64,000 bases of DNA from Acinetobacter chengduensis (GCF_003664645.1 NZ_RCHC01000004.1:1-64000), one strand, 5' to 3'; positions 15,010-24,605 are shown, counted from the stretch's first letter. Program-made: numbers and translations. Notes: generated by a model not told the origin, from the sequence alone.

Positions 15010-15369
15010 ATGGCTAAAGTTTCTTTAGATTTACTATTGGAAATTGATGGTTTTATTGCAAGCGCACTCGTTGATAGCGAAAGCGGTTTAGCACTCGCTA
15101 CTCAAGGCAATAACACAATTGATTTAGAATTGGCAGCTGCTGGTAACACAGAAGTTATCCGCGCTAAGCGTAAAGTTGCTCGTGCACTTAATCTCAATGA
15201 TTCTATTGAAGATATTCTAATTACACTGGGTAAACAATACCATTTGATCCGTCCATTGGACTCAAATGAAACATTGTTCCTGTATCTTGTATTAGATCGC
15301 AGTAAAGCAAATTTAGCGATGGCACGCCACGAGCTAAAACACTTTGAAAAAGAGTTAGATTTCTCTTAA
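15010..15369 (+). CDS. Roadblock/LC7-like protein
   Basis: This 119-residue protein has the roadblock-type pattern: [23 protein letters not shown] at the N-terminus, [19 protein letters not shown] as the central helix and [21 protein letters not shown] at the end. Roadblock proteins bind small Ras-like GTPases and control them. A GTPase and a second roadblock protein follow at 16427 and 16984, so this is the first gene of a four-gene signalling module. It is separated from the next gene by about 68 bases. Confidence 0.65.
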   Translation: MAKVSLDLLLEIDGFIASALVDSESGLALATQGNNTIDLELAAAGNTEVIRAKRKVARALNLNDSIEDILITLGKQYHLIRPLDSNETLFLYLVLDRSKANLAMARHELKHFEKELDFS

Positions 15370-15436
15370 TGTCATAAAAATAAGGTTATTACTCAGGTAG
15401 TAACCTTATTTTCTAAAATATATGAAATGAATCATC

Positions 15437-16417
15437 ATGAATAAATCAATTTATATTTCTATATTTGGTTTAAGTCTCTCCACCATCAATGATTTAAAAA
15501 ACATCATATACTCTCATTTTTTCAATCAATATCAGATTCAATGGACACATATCACTGATACAAGATTGCAACTATTGTTAATTAATGATGATTTTGCAGA
15601 TATTGATCATGTTGAGAAAATAAGTAAATCCAATATACAGATTTTAAAATTAAAGAAAAATCACGATTGTTCAGGTGAATTAATTGATGAAACACTCTAT
15701 CTGCCAGTAAAGTCGCCAGAAACTTTATATGATTGGATAGAACAAGCTTTAGATAAAGTGAATATGGCTGTTATTGCACAGACAGCTTCAACTCTAGGCT
15801 TTGAAAATGAGCACCGAGTACCTAAAAAAATTTCTCATCAAGCGCTGGCAAATGCCTTCCATAAGGTGCATGAAGAATATGCAGGTATCCGCCATTTTGT
15901 GCTTGAGAATAATCAAAATATCATGGCTTGTTTTGACTTGAAAAATAAAGAGTTTTACCAAAACCCTGAGTTTAATTTCATCGCAGAAGGTCATTTTGAT
16001 ATTGTGCCAGCAAATCTGAATACGGTGGTGCAGTTTAAGAAATATTTTCAACGTAAAGAACTGAGCCATGGAATTTGGCAGTTTATTTGGGATCATGCGC
16101 CAGACCATGTCCCCAACTATGGCAATGCCTATAAATTGCAACACTGGCCACAGCCATCTTTATTAAAACAGCGCACTGAGCTACTCAAAATATCGGCCTA
16201 TTTAAGTAAAGGCTGTACTGTGGCGTATATCCATGAAAAAACCAATATCAGTGTACATACGATACATCGTTATCTATATGCCTGTGATATTGCTCAAATG
16301 ATGGAAGAAATTTCAGTTACAGAGTCGCTTGATGCTGTCGCTGTATCTGTAGAAATTCAAGAAGTAAGTAAAGTGCGTAGTTTTTTCAGCAGTCTACGTG
16401 CAAAGCTAGGTTTATAG
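15437..16417 (+). CDS. Unknown protein with C-terminal HTH-like segment, roadblock module
   Basis: I do not recognise the first ~240 residues of this 326-residue protein. Near residues 250-285, ISAYLSKGCTVAYIHEKTN followed by ISVHTIHRYLYACDI looks like a helix-turn-helix, so it may bind DNA. It is followed nine bases later by the GTPase gene and is probably co-transcribed. A link between a GTPase switch and transcription is plausible but inferred. Confidence 0.55.
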   Translation: MNKSIYISIFGLSLSTINDLKNIIYSHFFNQYQIQWTHITDTRLQLLLINDDFADIDHVEKISKSNIQILKLKKNHDCSGELIDETLYLPVKSPETLYDWIEQALDKVNMAVIAQTASTLGFENEHRVPKKISHQALANAFHKVHEEYAGIRHFVLENNQNIMACFDLKNKEFYQNPEFNFIAEGHFDIVPANLNTVVQFKKYFQRKELSHGIWQFIWDHAPDHVPNYGNAYKLQHWPQPSLLKQRTELLKISAYLSKGCTVAYIHEKTNISVHTIHRYLYACDIAQMMEEISVTESLDAVAVSVEIQEVSKVRSFFSSLRAKLGL

Positions 16418-16426
16418 TGAAAGTTT

Positions 16427-16966
16427 ATGATTTTACAGCAGTATAAAGTTGTATTTGCGGGAACCATGGGTGCGGGTAAAAGCGAAGCGATTAAATCATT
16501 ATCTAATGTAGACGTGGTTTCTACTGAGGCGATGAATACGGATACAGCATCGCATACTAAAATGTTCACCACCGTAGGCATTGATTATGGGGAGTTAATT
16601 TTAGACGATGGCACCAAGGTTGGTTTATATGGCACACCAGGCCAAGAACGCTTTGATTTTATTTGGAATACGATATGCAATGGTGCATTGGGCACGATCA
16701 TTTTAATTGATAATAGTCTGGCCAATCCTATTGAGCAACTCAACTTTTATTTAGAACGTTTTAAACCGGTGAGCGACAATATCATTATTGGCATTACCCA
16801 TTTAGATGTGAAATCTCCTTATACCGCTTCAATATACAGAGAGTGGGAACAAAAGAATAAAGATGTGAATTATCCGCTTTTCTTTATTGATGCCCGTGAA
16901 AAAAATGATGTGCTTTTACTTATTGAAGCATTGATTGCCAACGCAGAAGTTCGATTTTCAATTTAA
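16427..16966 (+). CDS. Small Ras-like GTPase of the MglA/roadblock type
   Basis: This 179-residue protein has G1 AGTMGAGKS (11-19), a T50 region (MFTTVGIDYG) for switch I, and switch II YGTPGQERF (68-76). The G4 position is occupied by THLD instead of NKxD, so base specificity may be altered. Bacterial GTPases of this kind work with roadblock proteins as GTPase activators, for example MglA/MglB in polarity and motility. Genes for two roadblock-type proteins flank it (15010 and 16984), which supports this role. Confidence 0.82.
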   Translation: MILQQYKVVFAGTMGAGKSEAIKSLSNVDVVSTEAMNTDTASHTKMFTTVGIDYGELILDDGTKVGLYGTPGQERFDFIWNTICNGALGTIILIDNSLANPIEQLNFYLERFKPVSDNIIIGITHLDVKSPYTASIYREWEQKNKDVNYPLFFIDAREKNDVLLLIEALIANAEVRFSI

Positions 16967-16983
16967 ATATTTAAGGTAAAAGT

Positions 16984-17412
16984 ATGTTAGCTCATCAATT
17001 GAATCGTCAAGCACCAGAGGCGCTTGTAGAATATGCTCATGGCCATCTTCATGCATTGCTGAGAGACATTTCAGAAGTTGAATTTACCATGTTGTGTTCT
17101 ACTGACGGTTTTGAACTCACTTCAGCCTCTAAAAAGCGTATTGAGAATGCAGGTAAATTGGCTGCAGTGAGCAGTTCTATATTGGCGATGGTGCAGGCTT
17201 TTATGGGTGAGATGAATTTGGAAGGTTGTCAAAGCTTAACTTTGGATGCTAATAATGGCAAAGTGGTATTAACCGCAATTCCAAATGCCAAATATCCGAT
17301 GGTTTTGGTGGTGCTAACATCAAAGAACGTACTTTTAGGTCAGCTCCTATATTCTATCAAGAAAATAGTTGAGGCAATTAGCCAAAAAACTGAAATTATC
17401 ACTCATTGTTAA
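16984..17412 (+). CDS. Roadblock/LC7-domain protein
   Basis: This 142-residue protein has the roadblock core: DISEVEFTMLCSTDGFELTSA, a helix with KLAAVSSSILAMVQAFMGE, and VVLTAIPNAKYPMVLVVLTS before a final helix. It is 17 bases after the GTPase gene and likely regulates it. It is the last gene of the module. No clear terminator follows; instead there is a decayed xseA fragment. Confidence 0.75.
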   Translation: MLAHQLNRQAPEALVEYAHGHLHALLRDISEVEFTMLCSTDGFELTSASKKRIENAGKLAAVSSSILAMVQAFMGEMNLEGCQSLTLDANNGKVVLTAIPNAKYPMVLVVLTSKNVLLGQLLYSIKKIVEAISQKTEIITHC

Positions 17413-17469
17413 TGTCGTCCTGCTCTGTAGACCCATGTTTTCTAATGTATTGATTATTTAGATGAGACC

Positions 17470-17515
17470 AATTTCCTGATAGTGGCTTTACAGCTGGCAA
17501 TTATTTTGTCGCTGT
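17470..17515 (-). pseudogene. Decayed fragment of xseA
   Basis: These 46 bases match xseA positions 14190-14235 with six differences, mainly transitions, around GTGGCTTTACAGCTGGC. Weaker similarity may run to about 17570. It corresponds to xseA codons for about residues 53-68 and has no ORF. It implies that an xseA 5' region once lay here, before or during insertion of the 15-17.4 kb module. Confidence 0.6.
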
Positions 17516-17587
17516 CAAGCTATTTTGATTTTAGTGTTAATCATCACAATTGTCTTTGAGGTGTAATTTTTCAGATATCTTTAAAGA

Positions 17588-18883
17588 CTATTTGACCCTT
17601 AAGAGTTCATTCCAGTTGCTTAAATAAGCAGGAGAGCAATGGTTTTGTTTCATACGCCATGTGGCAGCATCATCTTGGGTGAGACCAATAGAAACAAAGT
17701 GGTGGCCAAATCTTTTATGAATATGATCTAGCGTATCGGACAGTTTGGCACGGTCTTGGCGATGTGCTTGATCACAAAATAAATCAGGCACAAAGTTTTG
17801 CTTGGGCTGTAACTCCAATAAAACCACGCCTGCTTTTTTATATTTAAAGCCCGCTTTAAATATGTGTTCTGTTGCGTACGTTGCTGCTTGTGTAATGCTA
17901 AGCAAATCATCGGTATGTTCATTGAGTGTAATAGCGATATAAGGTGCGTATTTTTCACTATTGCCAAAGCGTCCAGTTTGAATAAATACACCCACCATAC
18001 GGCATAAGGACTGATCTTCTCTTAAGCGTGTGACAGCACGAGCAATATAAAGCCGTATGGATGCTTTAATATCTTCAAGTTCATAGATGGGTTGTCCATA
18101 AGAGCGACTGCTAATAATCTGATGTTTAGATGGCACGTCCTGTTCGATGTCTATGCAAGATATACCTTGCAGTTCACGCACCGTTTTTTCCATAACGACG
18201 CTAAACAGCCTGCGTATATCTTTGGGATTGCTTTCAATTAAATCTAAAACACTAAAAATACTCAGCTGATTTAAGGATTTGTGGTGCTTACGTCCAATCC
18301 CCCAAATCTCATTTACAGGCATTTGGGCCAGTAGTTGTTCTGAGGAGCAAGGATCCATAGTGACTAAATTACAAACACCATTTAAGTGAGTCTTTTGCTT
18401 AGCAATATGATTCGCTATTTTTGCTTCAGTCTTTGAGCGTCCAATACCAATGCAGCAGGGAATCCCCAACCATTTGTTTACAGTTTGAATAATTTTTTGC
18501 CCATATTCAGTGAGGTCAAATAAACTTTCATAGGCTGTAAAATCTAAAAAGCATTCATCAATCGAATAAATTTCACGTTCATCTTCACTCACAAACTGCC
18601 CTAAGATGTTCATAAAACGTTTAGACATTTCGGTATATAAACCGTAATTACTCGAGAGTACTTGCACATTGTGTTGTTGAATTAAGTCTTGAATCTGAAA
18701 TACAGGTACAGCCATTTTAATGCCCAAAGCTTTGGCTTCTGCGCTACGCGACACCACACAGCCATCATTGTTGGAGAGCACAACAACAGGTACATTATTT
18801 AATTTTGGATTAAACACACGTTCACAGCTGACGTAACAATTGTTCACGTCGACTAACGCAAATATTTTATTTTCGGCTTTCAT
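17588..18883 (-). CDS. umuC: DNA polymerase V catalytic subunit
   Basis: This 431-residue Y-family polymerase has [16 protein letters not shown] with the first catalytic Asp, [11 protein letters not shown] with the second acidic pair, and the HhH region [12 protein letters not shown]. The C-terminal little-finger and UmuC tail are of normal length. It performs error-prone translesion synthesis after DNA damage. It starts 16 bases after the umuD-like gene and is in its operon. Confidence 0.95.
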   Translation of the reverse strand: MKAENKIFALVDVNNCYVSCERVFNPKLNNVPVVVLSNNDGCVVSRSAEAKALGIKMAVPVFQIQDLIQQHNVQVLSSNYGLYTEMSKRFMNILGQFVSEDEREIYSIDECFLDFTAYESLFDLTEYGQKIIQTVNKWLGIPCCIGIGRSKTEAKIANHIAKQKTHLNGVCNLVTMDPCSSEQLLAQMPVNEIWGIGRKHHKSLNQLSIFSVLDLIESNPKDIRRLFSVVMEKTVRELQGISCIDIEQDVPSKHQIISSRSYGQPIYELEDIKASIRLYIARAVTRLREDQSLCRMVGVFIQTGRFGNSEKYAPYIAITLNEHTDDLLSITQAATYATEHIFKAGFKYKKAGVVLLELQPKQNFVPDLFCDQAHRQDRAKLSDTLDHIHKRFGHHFVSIGLTQDDAATWRMKQNHCSPAYLSNWNELLRVK

Positions 18884-18899
18884 AGGTAAGCTCTATCGT

Positions 18900-19529
18900 T
18901 TACAGACGTTTATAGAGCTGTTTAAGATTGAACGTTACTACGCCTTGAATGCTAATGGTTTGTGAGTCTTCTGGGATAATATGCGCATAAGCAGGATTTT
19001 CTGCTTTTAACCACATTTTAGGTAGGACTCTCTCGGGATCGCCAAAAATATCTGCAATTTCATCTTTCGACATTTTTGCACTAATCATAAGGCGCTTTAA
19101 GGTGATTTCGCGGTTATCTATGAGCGCCACCACAATGTCACCATGCTTGGCTTCTAAACTGCGATCCACTAAAAAGGTGTCGTTAATTTCAAAGCCTGCA
19201 TTCAGTAGTGATTCACTGTCTACATGTGCAATAAAGGTAGCTAATGGATTAAGCACCAAATAATCATTTAGGTCTAAAGCTTTTTCAAAGACATCTTTGT
19301 TAGCAAAAGCAGGCCCAGCAGGGATTCGTTCTAGTGCTACAGGAAGTTGAATGTTGGATGTACGTTTGATAGCTTGTATGTTTAGATTTGATTGCAAGAA
19401 CGCATCGTTAGGATCTTGCTGTTCGAGCAAAGCATTAATCGTTGGACTCGGCTTGCCATGTTCGCCCATAAGCTGTTGTAAAGACGACCAAGCCTGATCC
19501 GAAAAATAAATCGGCAGTTTTTTTGACAT
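18900..19529 (-). CDS. umuD: UmuD-like self-cleaving S24 peptidase, extended N-terminus
   Basis: This 209-residue protein is much longer than classical UmuD (139). The C-terminal S24 domain has HVDSESLLNAGF with probable catalytic Ser107, VDRSLEAKHGDIVVA and ITLKRL with probable Lys145. IPAG near residue 71-72 is a likely Ala-Gly self-cleavage site. The N-terminal ~65 residues may bind DNA, as in the Acinetobacter regulator UmuDAb, which acts in place of LexA. ATG 19529 has AGGAG six bases upstream. No divergent ddrR gene is seen, so this may be a paralogue of UmuDAb. A palindrome AGAAATTTCT lies upstream at 19560-19569. Confidence 0.85.
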   Translation of the reverse strand: MSKKLPIYFSDQAWSSLQQLMGEHGKPSPTINALLEQQDPNDAFLQSNLNIQAIKRTSNIQLPVALERIPAGPAFANKDVFEKALDLNDYLVLNPLATFIAHVDSESLLNAGFEINDTFLVDRSLEAKHGDIVVALIDNREITLKRLMISAKMSKDEIADIFGDPERVLPKMWLKAENPAYAHIIPEDSQTISIQGVVTFNLKQLYKRL

Positions 19530-19808
19530 ATTTGCTCCTACGCTACGAGGCGTGTTTGAAGAAATTTCTCTTTTTAGCATAAGGCTTGCTTAGTTCGATT
19601 TTCAAATTTTAAAAGCCTTAAAAATCAATAGCACGTCAATTTAGGACGTTTAAAATAAAGCATATTGAGGCTATGGATGAGCTTTAATACTGGCTTTAAG
19701 ATGAGAATAATCAATAGTAAAGGGCAAATACTCATTGAAAATCGATAAAGCCATACTAAAAGTATGTGTATATTGAAAGGCAGTACTTTTTTATTTGAGT
19801 TCAGGACT

Positions 19809-20012
19809 ATGTCAACTAAATTTACGCTAAGATTTGCAATGATTTTATTGTTTGTACTGTTATTTACAGCAATCGCCATTCATTTCTTCTTTAATCCAGG
19901 TGCGACGGTTATTCTTTGGATTTTTGCAATGCCAATCATTTTAGGTGTGCCTATTCTATCTTCTGTGGTTTTGGCGACGAATGAAGAGCTGGATATTCAT
20001 TCGGTAAATTAA
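19809..20012 (+). CDS. Small two-TM membrane protein
   Basis: This 67-residue protein has two predicted membrane helices (about 8-26 and 32-52) and a short acidic tail (NEELDIHSVN). ATG 19809 is chosen so that the protein begins MSTKFTLRF; an upstream in-frame ATG at 19764 would add an unlikely leader. I do not recognise it. It stands alone. Confidence 0.45.
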   Translation: MSTKFTLRFAMILLFVLLFTAIAIHFFFNPGATVILWIFAMPIILGVPILSSVVLATNEELDIHSVN

Positions 20013-20122
20013 GCGCTGTTTTTCAATGTTTTTTATAGAGTTGTGTAAGCTTTGCAACAAAGCAGATTTAGCCTTGAAATAACTGTTAAGTTAGAGATGA
20101 AAGAAAAATGAAGGACAAATCA

Positions 20123-20554
20123 ATGAAAAATATTGTTTGGATAAGTTTGATGGTGGCTGGGCTTGTAGGTTGTGCGACGCCTAATAACCAAAGCACAGTG
20201 CCAAAAGTGGGGATGACTAATCCTGCAAGCCAATATTGTGTGGATCAGGGCGGAAAGCTTGAAATACGTAATGAAGGTCATGGTCAGGTTGGATATTGCC
20301 ATTTAGCGAATGGCAGCGTTGTTGAAGAATGGGCACTGTTTAGGTCGAGTCAGTCCACTTGTTCAGCTGAAGACGCACAACGTTTAGTTGGGCAGGCCAA
20401 ACTTTCTGAAGATCAAATTAAAGCCTTAAGTAAAGCTCAAATTGTCCGCATGGTAAAACCAGGGCAACCAGTTACTATGGATTACCGTGTAGAGCGTGTA
20501 ACCGTAACGATTGATCCAAATACTCAAAAAATTACGGCAGCCACTTGTGGTTAA
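20123..20554 (+). CDS. Lipoprotein with DUF333 and I78-inhibitor-like parts
   Basis: This 143-residue protein has a lipoprotein signal ending LVGC, so Cys16 or so is lipidated. The DUF333 domain follows (NPASQYCVDQGGKLEIR...VGYCHLANGSVVEEWALFR). The C-terminal part (MVKPGQPVTMDYRVERVTVTID..CG) resembles peptidase inhibitor family I78. ATG 20123 has AAGGA upstream and gives a proper signal peptide. An envelope location is likely; the target protease is unknown. Confidence 0.8.
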   Translation: MKNIVWISLMVAGLVGCATPNNQSTVPKVGMTNPASQYCVDQGGKLEIRNEGHGQVGYCHLANGSVVEEWALFRSSQSTCSAEDAQRLVGQAKLSEDQIKALSKAQIVRMVKPGQPVTMDYRVERVTVTIDPNTQKITAATCG

Positions 20555-20566
20555 GTGAAAGTCTTC

Positions 20567-20588
20567 AAAAAGCCCGAAAGGGCTTTTT
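20567..20588 (+). terminator. Rho-independent terminator
   Basis: AAAAAGCCC (20567-20575) pairs with GGGCTTTTT (20580-20588) around a GAAA loop, directly after the DUF333 lipoprotein gene. Confidence 0.85.
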
Positions 20589-20665
20589 GTTTGGTGGAAT
20601 GCACTCATTATTTACATGACAAAAGCCAAGCGATCTTTTATATTGCCTGTCGTAAGGAGAAATTC

Positions 20666-21025
20666 ATGAAAAAGTTACTCGCTTTATCTGTTTTGGTGGC
20701 TTTGGCTGGCTGTGCTGAAAAGAAACCATTAACACCTGAAGAGCAATGGCATGGTTACTGTCGTAGTGTGGGTAATGCTGCACGTACGGTAATGTTAGAT
20801 CGTCAAAATTCGATTGAAAAAGACAAAGCTGTAGAACATGCTGAAAAAATTGAAGATGAAACGACGAAAAAGTTTTTGATCAGCATTATTGATGAAGTAT
20901 ATGCTTTGCCTGAAGATGCCATTAAAAATGATGTAGAAGCTTCACGCGAAAAAATTCGTGCTGAGTTTACAGAAAAATGTATTGCAACACCGCATGATGA
21001 AATGCCAGATTACAAACCATTTTAA
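20666..21025 (+). CDS. Small lipoprotein of unknown function
   Basis: This 119-residue protein has a lipobox (LVALAGC), giving a lipidated Cys near residue 16. The mature part is charged and mainly helical, with two further Cys (YCRSVGNAARTVML and EKCIATP). ATG 20666 is preceded by AAGGAGA. The family is not recognised. A terminator follows at 21042-21069. Confidence 0.7.
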   Translation: MKKLLALSVLVALAGCAEKKPLTPEEQWHGYCRSVGNAARTVMLDRQNSIEKDKAVEHAEKIEDETTKKFLISIIDEVYALPEDAIKNDVEASREKIRAEFTEKCIATPHDEMPDYKPF

Positions 21026-21041
21026 GTTGTAGTTTGACCAA

Positions 21042-21069
21042 AAAACCGCTCGCATTTGAGCGGTTTTTT
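21042..21069 (+). terminator. Rho-independent terminator
   Basis: ACCGCTC (21045-21051) pairs with GAGCGGT (21058-21064), followed by T residues. Confidence 0.85.
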
Positions 21070-21210
21070 ATTGGCATTAATTACGAAAACTACAAATAGC
21101 CTAAGCATAAGATGATCACAAATTGTCACAAATCCTATTTCTGAAATATAGAAAAGCTTATCTTTTTAATGAATAATGATTTTAAGGGTCCGCATTAGAA
21201 GGAGTAGCAA

Positions 21211-21480
21211 ATGGATGTTGTTGGCTATATGAACCATGCAGATTTACTTTTAGAAGATGAACAGGGTGTTGTAATTATTGGGCGCCTAAACTATGTACTC
21301 AGTATAGGCGATAAGGTTTATTTTAAATCTAATGTTGAACAGGGAATACAGCGCTGTGAAGTAGACATTTCCTTTGCAAGTAATCAGCACTGTGGCTTAT
21401 TTGAAGACCAATGCCAAATTAAATTTAGTGGCAACCGTACAGAATTAAATCAATATATTTCCTTAACTACAGTACACTAA
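21211..21480 (+). CDS. Unknown 89-residue protein
   Basis: This small, probably beta-rich cytoplasmic protein has three Cys residues. I recognise no family. AGAAGGAG precedes the ATG with good spacing, and a terminator follows (21508-21532), so it is likely a real single-gene unit. Confidence 0.6.
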   Translation: MDVVGYMNHADLLLEDEQGVVIIGRLNYVLSIGDKVYFKSNVEQGIQRCEVDISFASNQHCGLFEDQCQIKFSGNRTELNQYISLTTVH

Positions 21481-21507
21481 GGTGTAATATCCATGCTTAA
21501 AAAAGAT

Positions 21508-21532
21508 AGGCAACATTTAGTTGCCTTTTTTT
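21508..21532 (+). terminator. Rho-independent terminator
   Basis: AGGCAAC (21508-21514) pairs with GTTGCCT (21520-21526), followed by seven T residues. Confidence 0.85.
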
Positions 21533-21777
21533 ACGGGGTGAATTTCATTTCAAAGTTAATATTTGCGTAAAAAGCATGCAATAAGTGTTGAATTTGATTG
21601 TGGATTAAACAAAACCAGCACCATTTATTTACAAAATAATGGGCATCACAAAGAAACACTTTAGTTGCATTAACTTTTAACTGGAATTTTAGTAAAATTT
21701 AGAAGTCCATATTGCTTGTGAAGCTTTATACAAAGCAGGAATTCGCGAGTAATTTTTTAAAAAAGAGGAATAACACC

Positions 21778-24417
21778 GTGCTAGAAGCTTACCGCCAACA
21801 CGTTGAAGAACGTGCCGCACTCGGAGTCCCACCGAAGCCACTTGATGACGCTCAAACAGCTGCATTAGTTGAATTATTAAAAAATCCACCAGCGGGCGAA
21901 GAAGCATTCTTAGTTGATTTGCTTGAAAATCGTGTTCCTGCAGGTGTTGACCAAGCTGCTTACGTTAAGGCTGCTTTTTTAGCTGCTTTGGCTAAAGGTG
22001 AAGCGACTTCTCCACTTGTAACTAAAGAACGTGCGGTTTACCTACTAGGTACTATGCTTGGTGGTTATAACGTTGCTCCTTTAGTTGCTCTTCTTGATGA
22101 TGCAGAGCTTGCAGAACTTGCAGCGGATGCACTTAAGAAAACTCTTCTTGTATTTGATGCGTTCCATGACGTTGCTGATAAAGCAAAAGCGGGTAATGCA
22201 AATGCACAAGCAGTTATGCAATCTTGGGCTGACGCTGAATGGTTCACTAGCCGTAAAGACGTTCCTGAAGAAATCAAACTTACAGTTTTCAAAGTAACTG
22301 GCGAAACAAACACAGACGACTTGTCACCTGCACAAGACGCTTGGAGCCGTCCAGATATTCCATTGCACGCAAATGCAATGTTGAAAAACGAACGTGATGG
22401 TATTAACCCTGAAAAACCAGGTGAAGTTGGTCCATTAAACCAAATTAAAGAACTTGTTGCGAAAGGCAACCAAGTTGCTTATGTTGGTGACGTTGTTGGT
22501 ACTGGTTCTTCTCGTAAATCTGCAACTAACTCTGTACTTTGGTTCTTCGGTGACGAAATTGCTCACATCCCGAACAAAAAAGACGGTGGTTACTGCTTAG
22601 GTTCTAAAATCGCTCCGATTTTCTTCAACACAATGGAAGATGCTGGTGCATTACCAGTTGAAATCGACGTTGCGAACATGAACATGGGCGACGAAATCGT
22701 TCTTAAGATCGATCACGCTGCTGCTAAAGTTACTGCGTTCAAAGATGGCGCGCAAATCGCTGAATCTGAACTTAAAACTCCAGTTCTTCTAGACGAAGTA
22801 CGTGCTGGTGGTCGTATCAACTTAATCGTTGGTCGTGGTTTGACTACTAAAGCGCGTGAAGCTCTAGGTCTTGCTCCATCTGAATTGTTCCGTACTCCAG
22901 TACAACCTGAAAACTCTGGCAAAGGCTTCTCTTTAGCTCAGAAAATGGTAGGTCGTGCTTGTGGTCTTCCTGAAGGCCAAGGTGTTCGTCCAGGTACTTA
23001 CTGCGAACCTAAAATGACGACTGTTGGTTCTCAAGATACAACTGGTCCGATGACTCGTGACGAACTTAAAGACTTAGCTTGCTTAGGTTTCTCTGCGGAC
23101 CTAGTAATGCAATCTTTCTGTCACACAGCTGCGTATCCAAAACCAGTTGACGTTCAAATGCAACACACGCTTCCTGATTTCATCATGAACCGTGGTGGTG
23201 TGTCTTTACGCCCAGGTGACGGTATTATTCACTCTTGGTTAAACCGTATGCTTCTTCCAGATACTGTAGGTACTGGTGGTGACTCACATACTCGTTTCCC
23301 AATTGGTATTTCATTCCCAGCGGGTTCTGGTCTTGTAGCATTCGCTGCGGCAACTGGTGTTATGCCATTAGACATGCCTGAATCTGTTCTTGTGAAATTC
23401 AAAGGTAAAATGCAACCTGGTATCACTCTACGTGACCTAGTACATGCGATTCCTTATGTAGCGATCCAAGAAGGCGACTTAACTGTAGAGAAGAAAGGTA
23501 AGAAAAACATCTTCTCTGGTCGTATTCTAGAAATCGACTTAACAGAAATGGAAACTGACCTTACTGTTGAACAAGCATTCGAACTTTCTGACGCTTCTGC
23601 TGAACGTTCTGCTGCTGGTTGTGCGATTACTCTTTCTGAAGAGAAAGTTGCTGAATACCTTAAATCAAACATTACAATGTTGAAATGGATGATTTCTGAA
23701 GGTTATGGCGATGCTCGTACTATGGCGCGCCGTGTTGAAAACATGGAAAAATGGTTGGCTAACCCATCACTTCTTAAAGCTGATGCTGACGCTGAATACA
23801 CTAAAGTGTATGAAATCGACCTTGCAACAATCACTGAGCCAGTTCTTTGCTGTCCAAATGACCCAGATGACGCGAAATTGTTATCTGACGTTCAAGGCGT
23901 GAAAATTGACGAAGTATTCGTTGGTTCATGTATGACTAACATCGGTCACTTCCGTGCAGCTGGTAAACTTTTAGACAAAGTTCCTGGTGGTTCTTTATCT
24001 ACTCGTCTATGGTTGGCTCCTCCAACTCGTATGGACGAACGTCAATTAATGGACGAAGGTTTCTATAACATCTATGGTAAAGCTGGCGCTCGTACAGAAA
24101 TGCCAGGTTGTTCATTATGTATGGGTAACCAAGCACGTGTAGCTCCGAACACAACTTGTGTTTCGACTTCTACTCGTAACTTCCCGAACCGTCTAGGTCA
24201 AGGTGCTAACGTTTACTTAGCTTCTGCTGAGCTTGCTTCTGTTGCTGCTGTACTTGGTAAATTACCAACTCCAGCTGAGTACCAAGAATATGCTGCTCAA
24301 ATTGATAGTATGTCTGCTGACATCTACCAATACTTAAGCTTTGACAAAATGGAAGCGTACACTGACGCTTCTAAAGACGTTGATACTAAGAAAATTGCTG
24401 CTGCTCAACTAAGCTAA
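21778..24417 (+). CDS. acnB: Bifunctional aconitate hydratase 2 / 2-methylisocitrate dehydratase
   Basis: This 879-residue AcnB converts citrate to isocitrate in the TCA cycle. It has the N-terminal HEAT-like domain, the swivel domain and then the catalytic domains. [4Fe-4S] ligand motifs are visible: FCHTAAYPKP, VGSCMTNIGHF and CSLCMGNQAR. The start is GTG 21778 (VLEAYRQHVEERAALGVPP matches the normal AcnB N-terminus), with GAGGAA upstream; an in-frame ATG at 21712 would add 22 atypical residues. Codon use is strongly biased, as for highly expressed genes. Confidence 0.96.
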   Translation: MLEAYRQHVEERAALGVPPKPLDDAQTAALVELLKNPPAGEEAFLVDLLENRVPAGVDQAAYVKAAFLAALAKGEATSPLVTKERAVYLLGTMLGGYNVAPLVALLDDAELAELAADALKKTLLVFDAFHDVADKAKAGNANAQAVMQSWADAEWFTSRKDVPEEIKLTVFKVTGETNTDDLSPAQDAWSRPDIPLHANAMLKNERDGINPEKPGEVGPLNQIKELVAKGNQVAYVGDVVGTGSSRKSATNSVLWFFGDEIAHIPNKKDGGYCLGSKIAPIFFNTMEDAGALPVEIDVANMNMGDEIVLKIDHAAAKVTAFKDGAQIAESELKTPVLLDEVRAGGRINLIVGRGLTTKAREALGLAPSELFRTPVQPENSGKGFSLAQKMVGRACGLPEGQGVRPGTYCEPKMTTVGSQDTTGPMTRDELKDLACLGFSADLVMQSFCHTAAYPKPVDVQMQHTLPDFIMNRGGVSLRPGDGIIHSWLNRMLLPDTVGTGGDSHTRFPIGISFPAGSGLVAFAAATGVMPLDMPESVLVKFKGKMQPGITLRDLVHAIPYVAIQEGDLTVEKKGKKNIFSGRILEIDLTEMETDLTVEQAFELSDASAERSAAGCAITLSEEKVAEYLKSNITMLKWMISEGYGDARTMARRVENMEKWLANPSLLKADADAEYTKVYEIDLATITEPVLCCPNDPDDAKLLSDVQGVKIDEVFVGSCMTNIGHFRAAGKLLDKVPGGSLSTRLWLAPPTRMDERQLMDEGFYNIYGKAGARTEMPGCSLCMGNQARVAPNTTCVSTSTRNFPNRLGQGANVYLASAELASVAAVLGKLPTPAEYQEYAAQIDSMSADIYQYLSFDKMEAYTDASKDVDTKKIAAAQLS

Positions 24418-24451
24418 TTTATTGAGAAATAAATTAAATTGAGTCAAAAGT

Positions 24452-24482
24452 AAGGGCTGAGTAATCAGCCCTTATTTTTTTT
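24452..24482 (+). terminator. Rho-independent terminator of acnB
   Basis: AAGGGCTGA (24452-24460) and TCAGCCCTT (24465-24473) form a 9-bp stem, followed by a T-rich tract. Confidence 0.85.
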
Positions 24483-24605
24483 AAGAATATAATAGGATTT
24501 ATGTACAAAATCATAATATATGTATAAAAATTTGATGTTTGATCAACTTGATCTAGAGTTAATTATAAAAAGTATATTTCATATTATAGAATAATTGGAG
24601 TAGTA

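Noticed and set aside
18900..19529. LexA repressor
   Set aside because: The S24 domain is present, but the gene is in an operon with umuC and the N-terminus does not show the LexA winged helix. UmuD-like fits better.
22065..22469. Antisense ORFs inside acnB
   Set aside because: Strong codon bias in acnB leaves long open frames on the opposite strand. No signal for translation is present.
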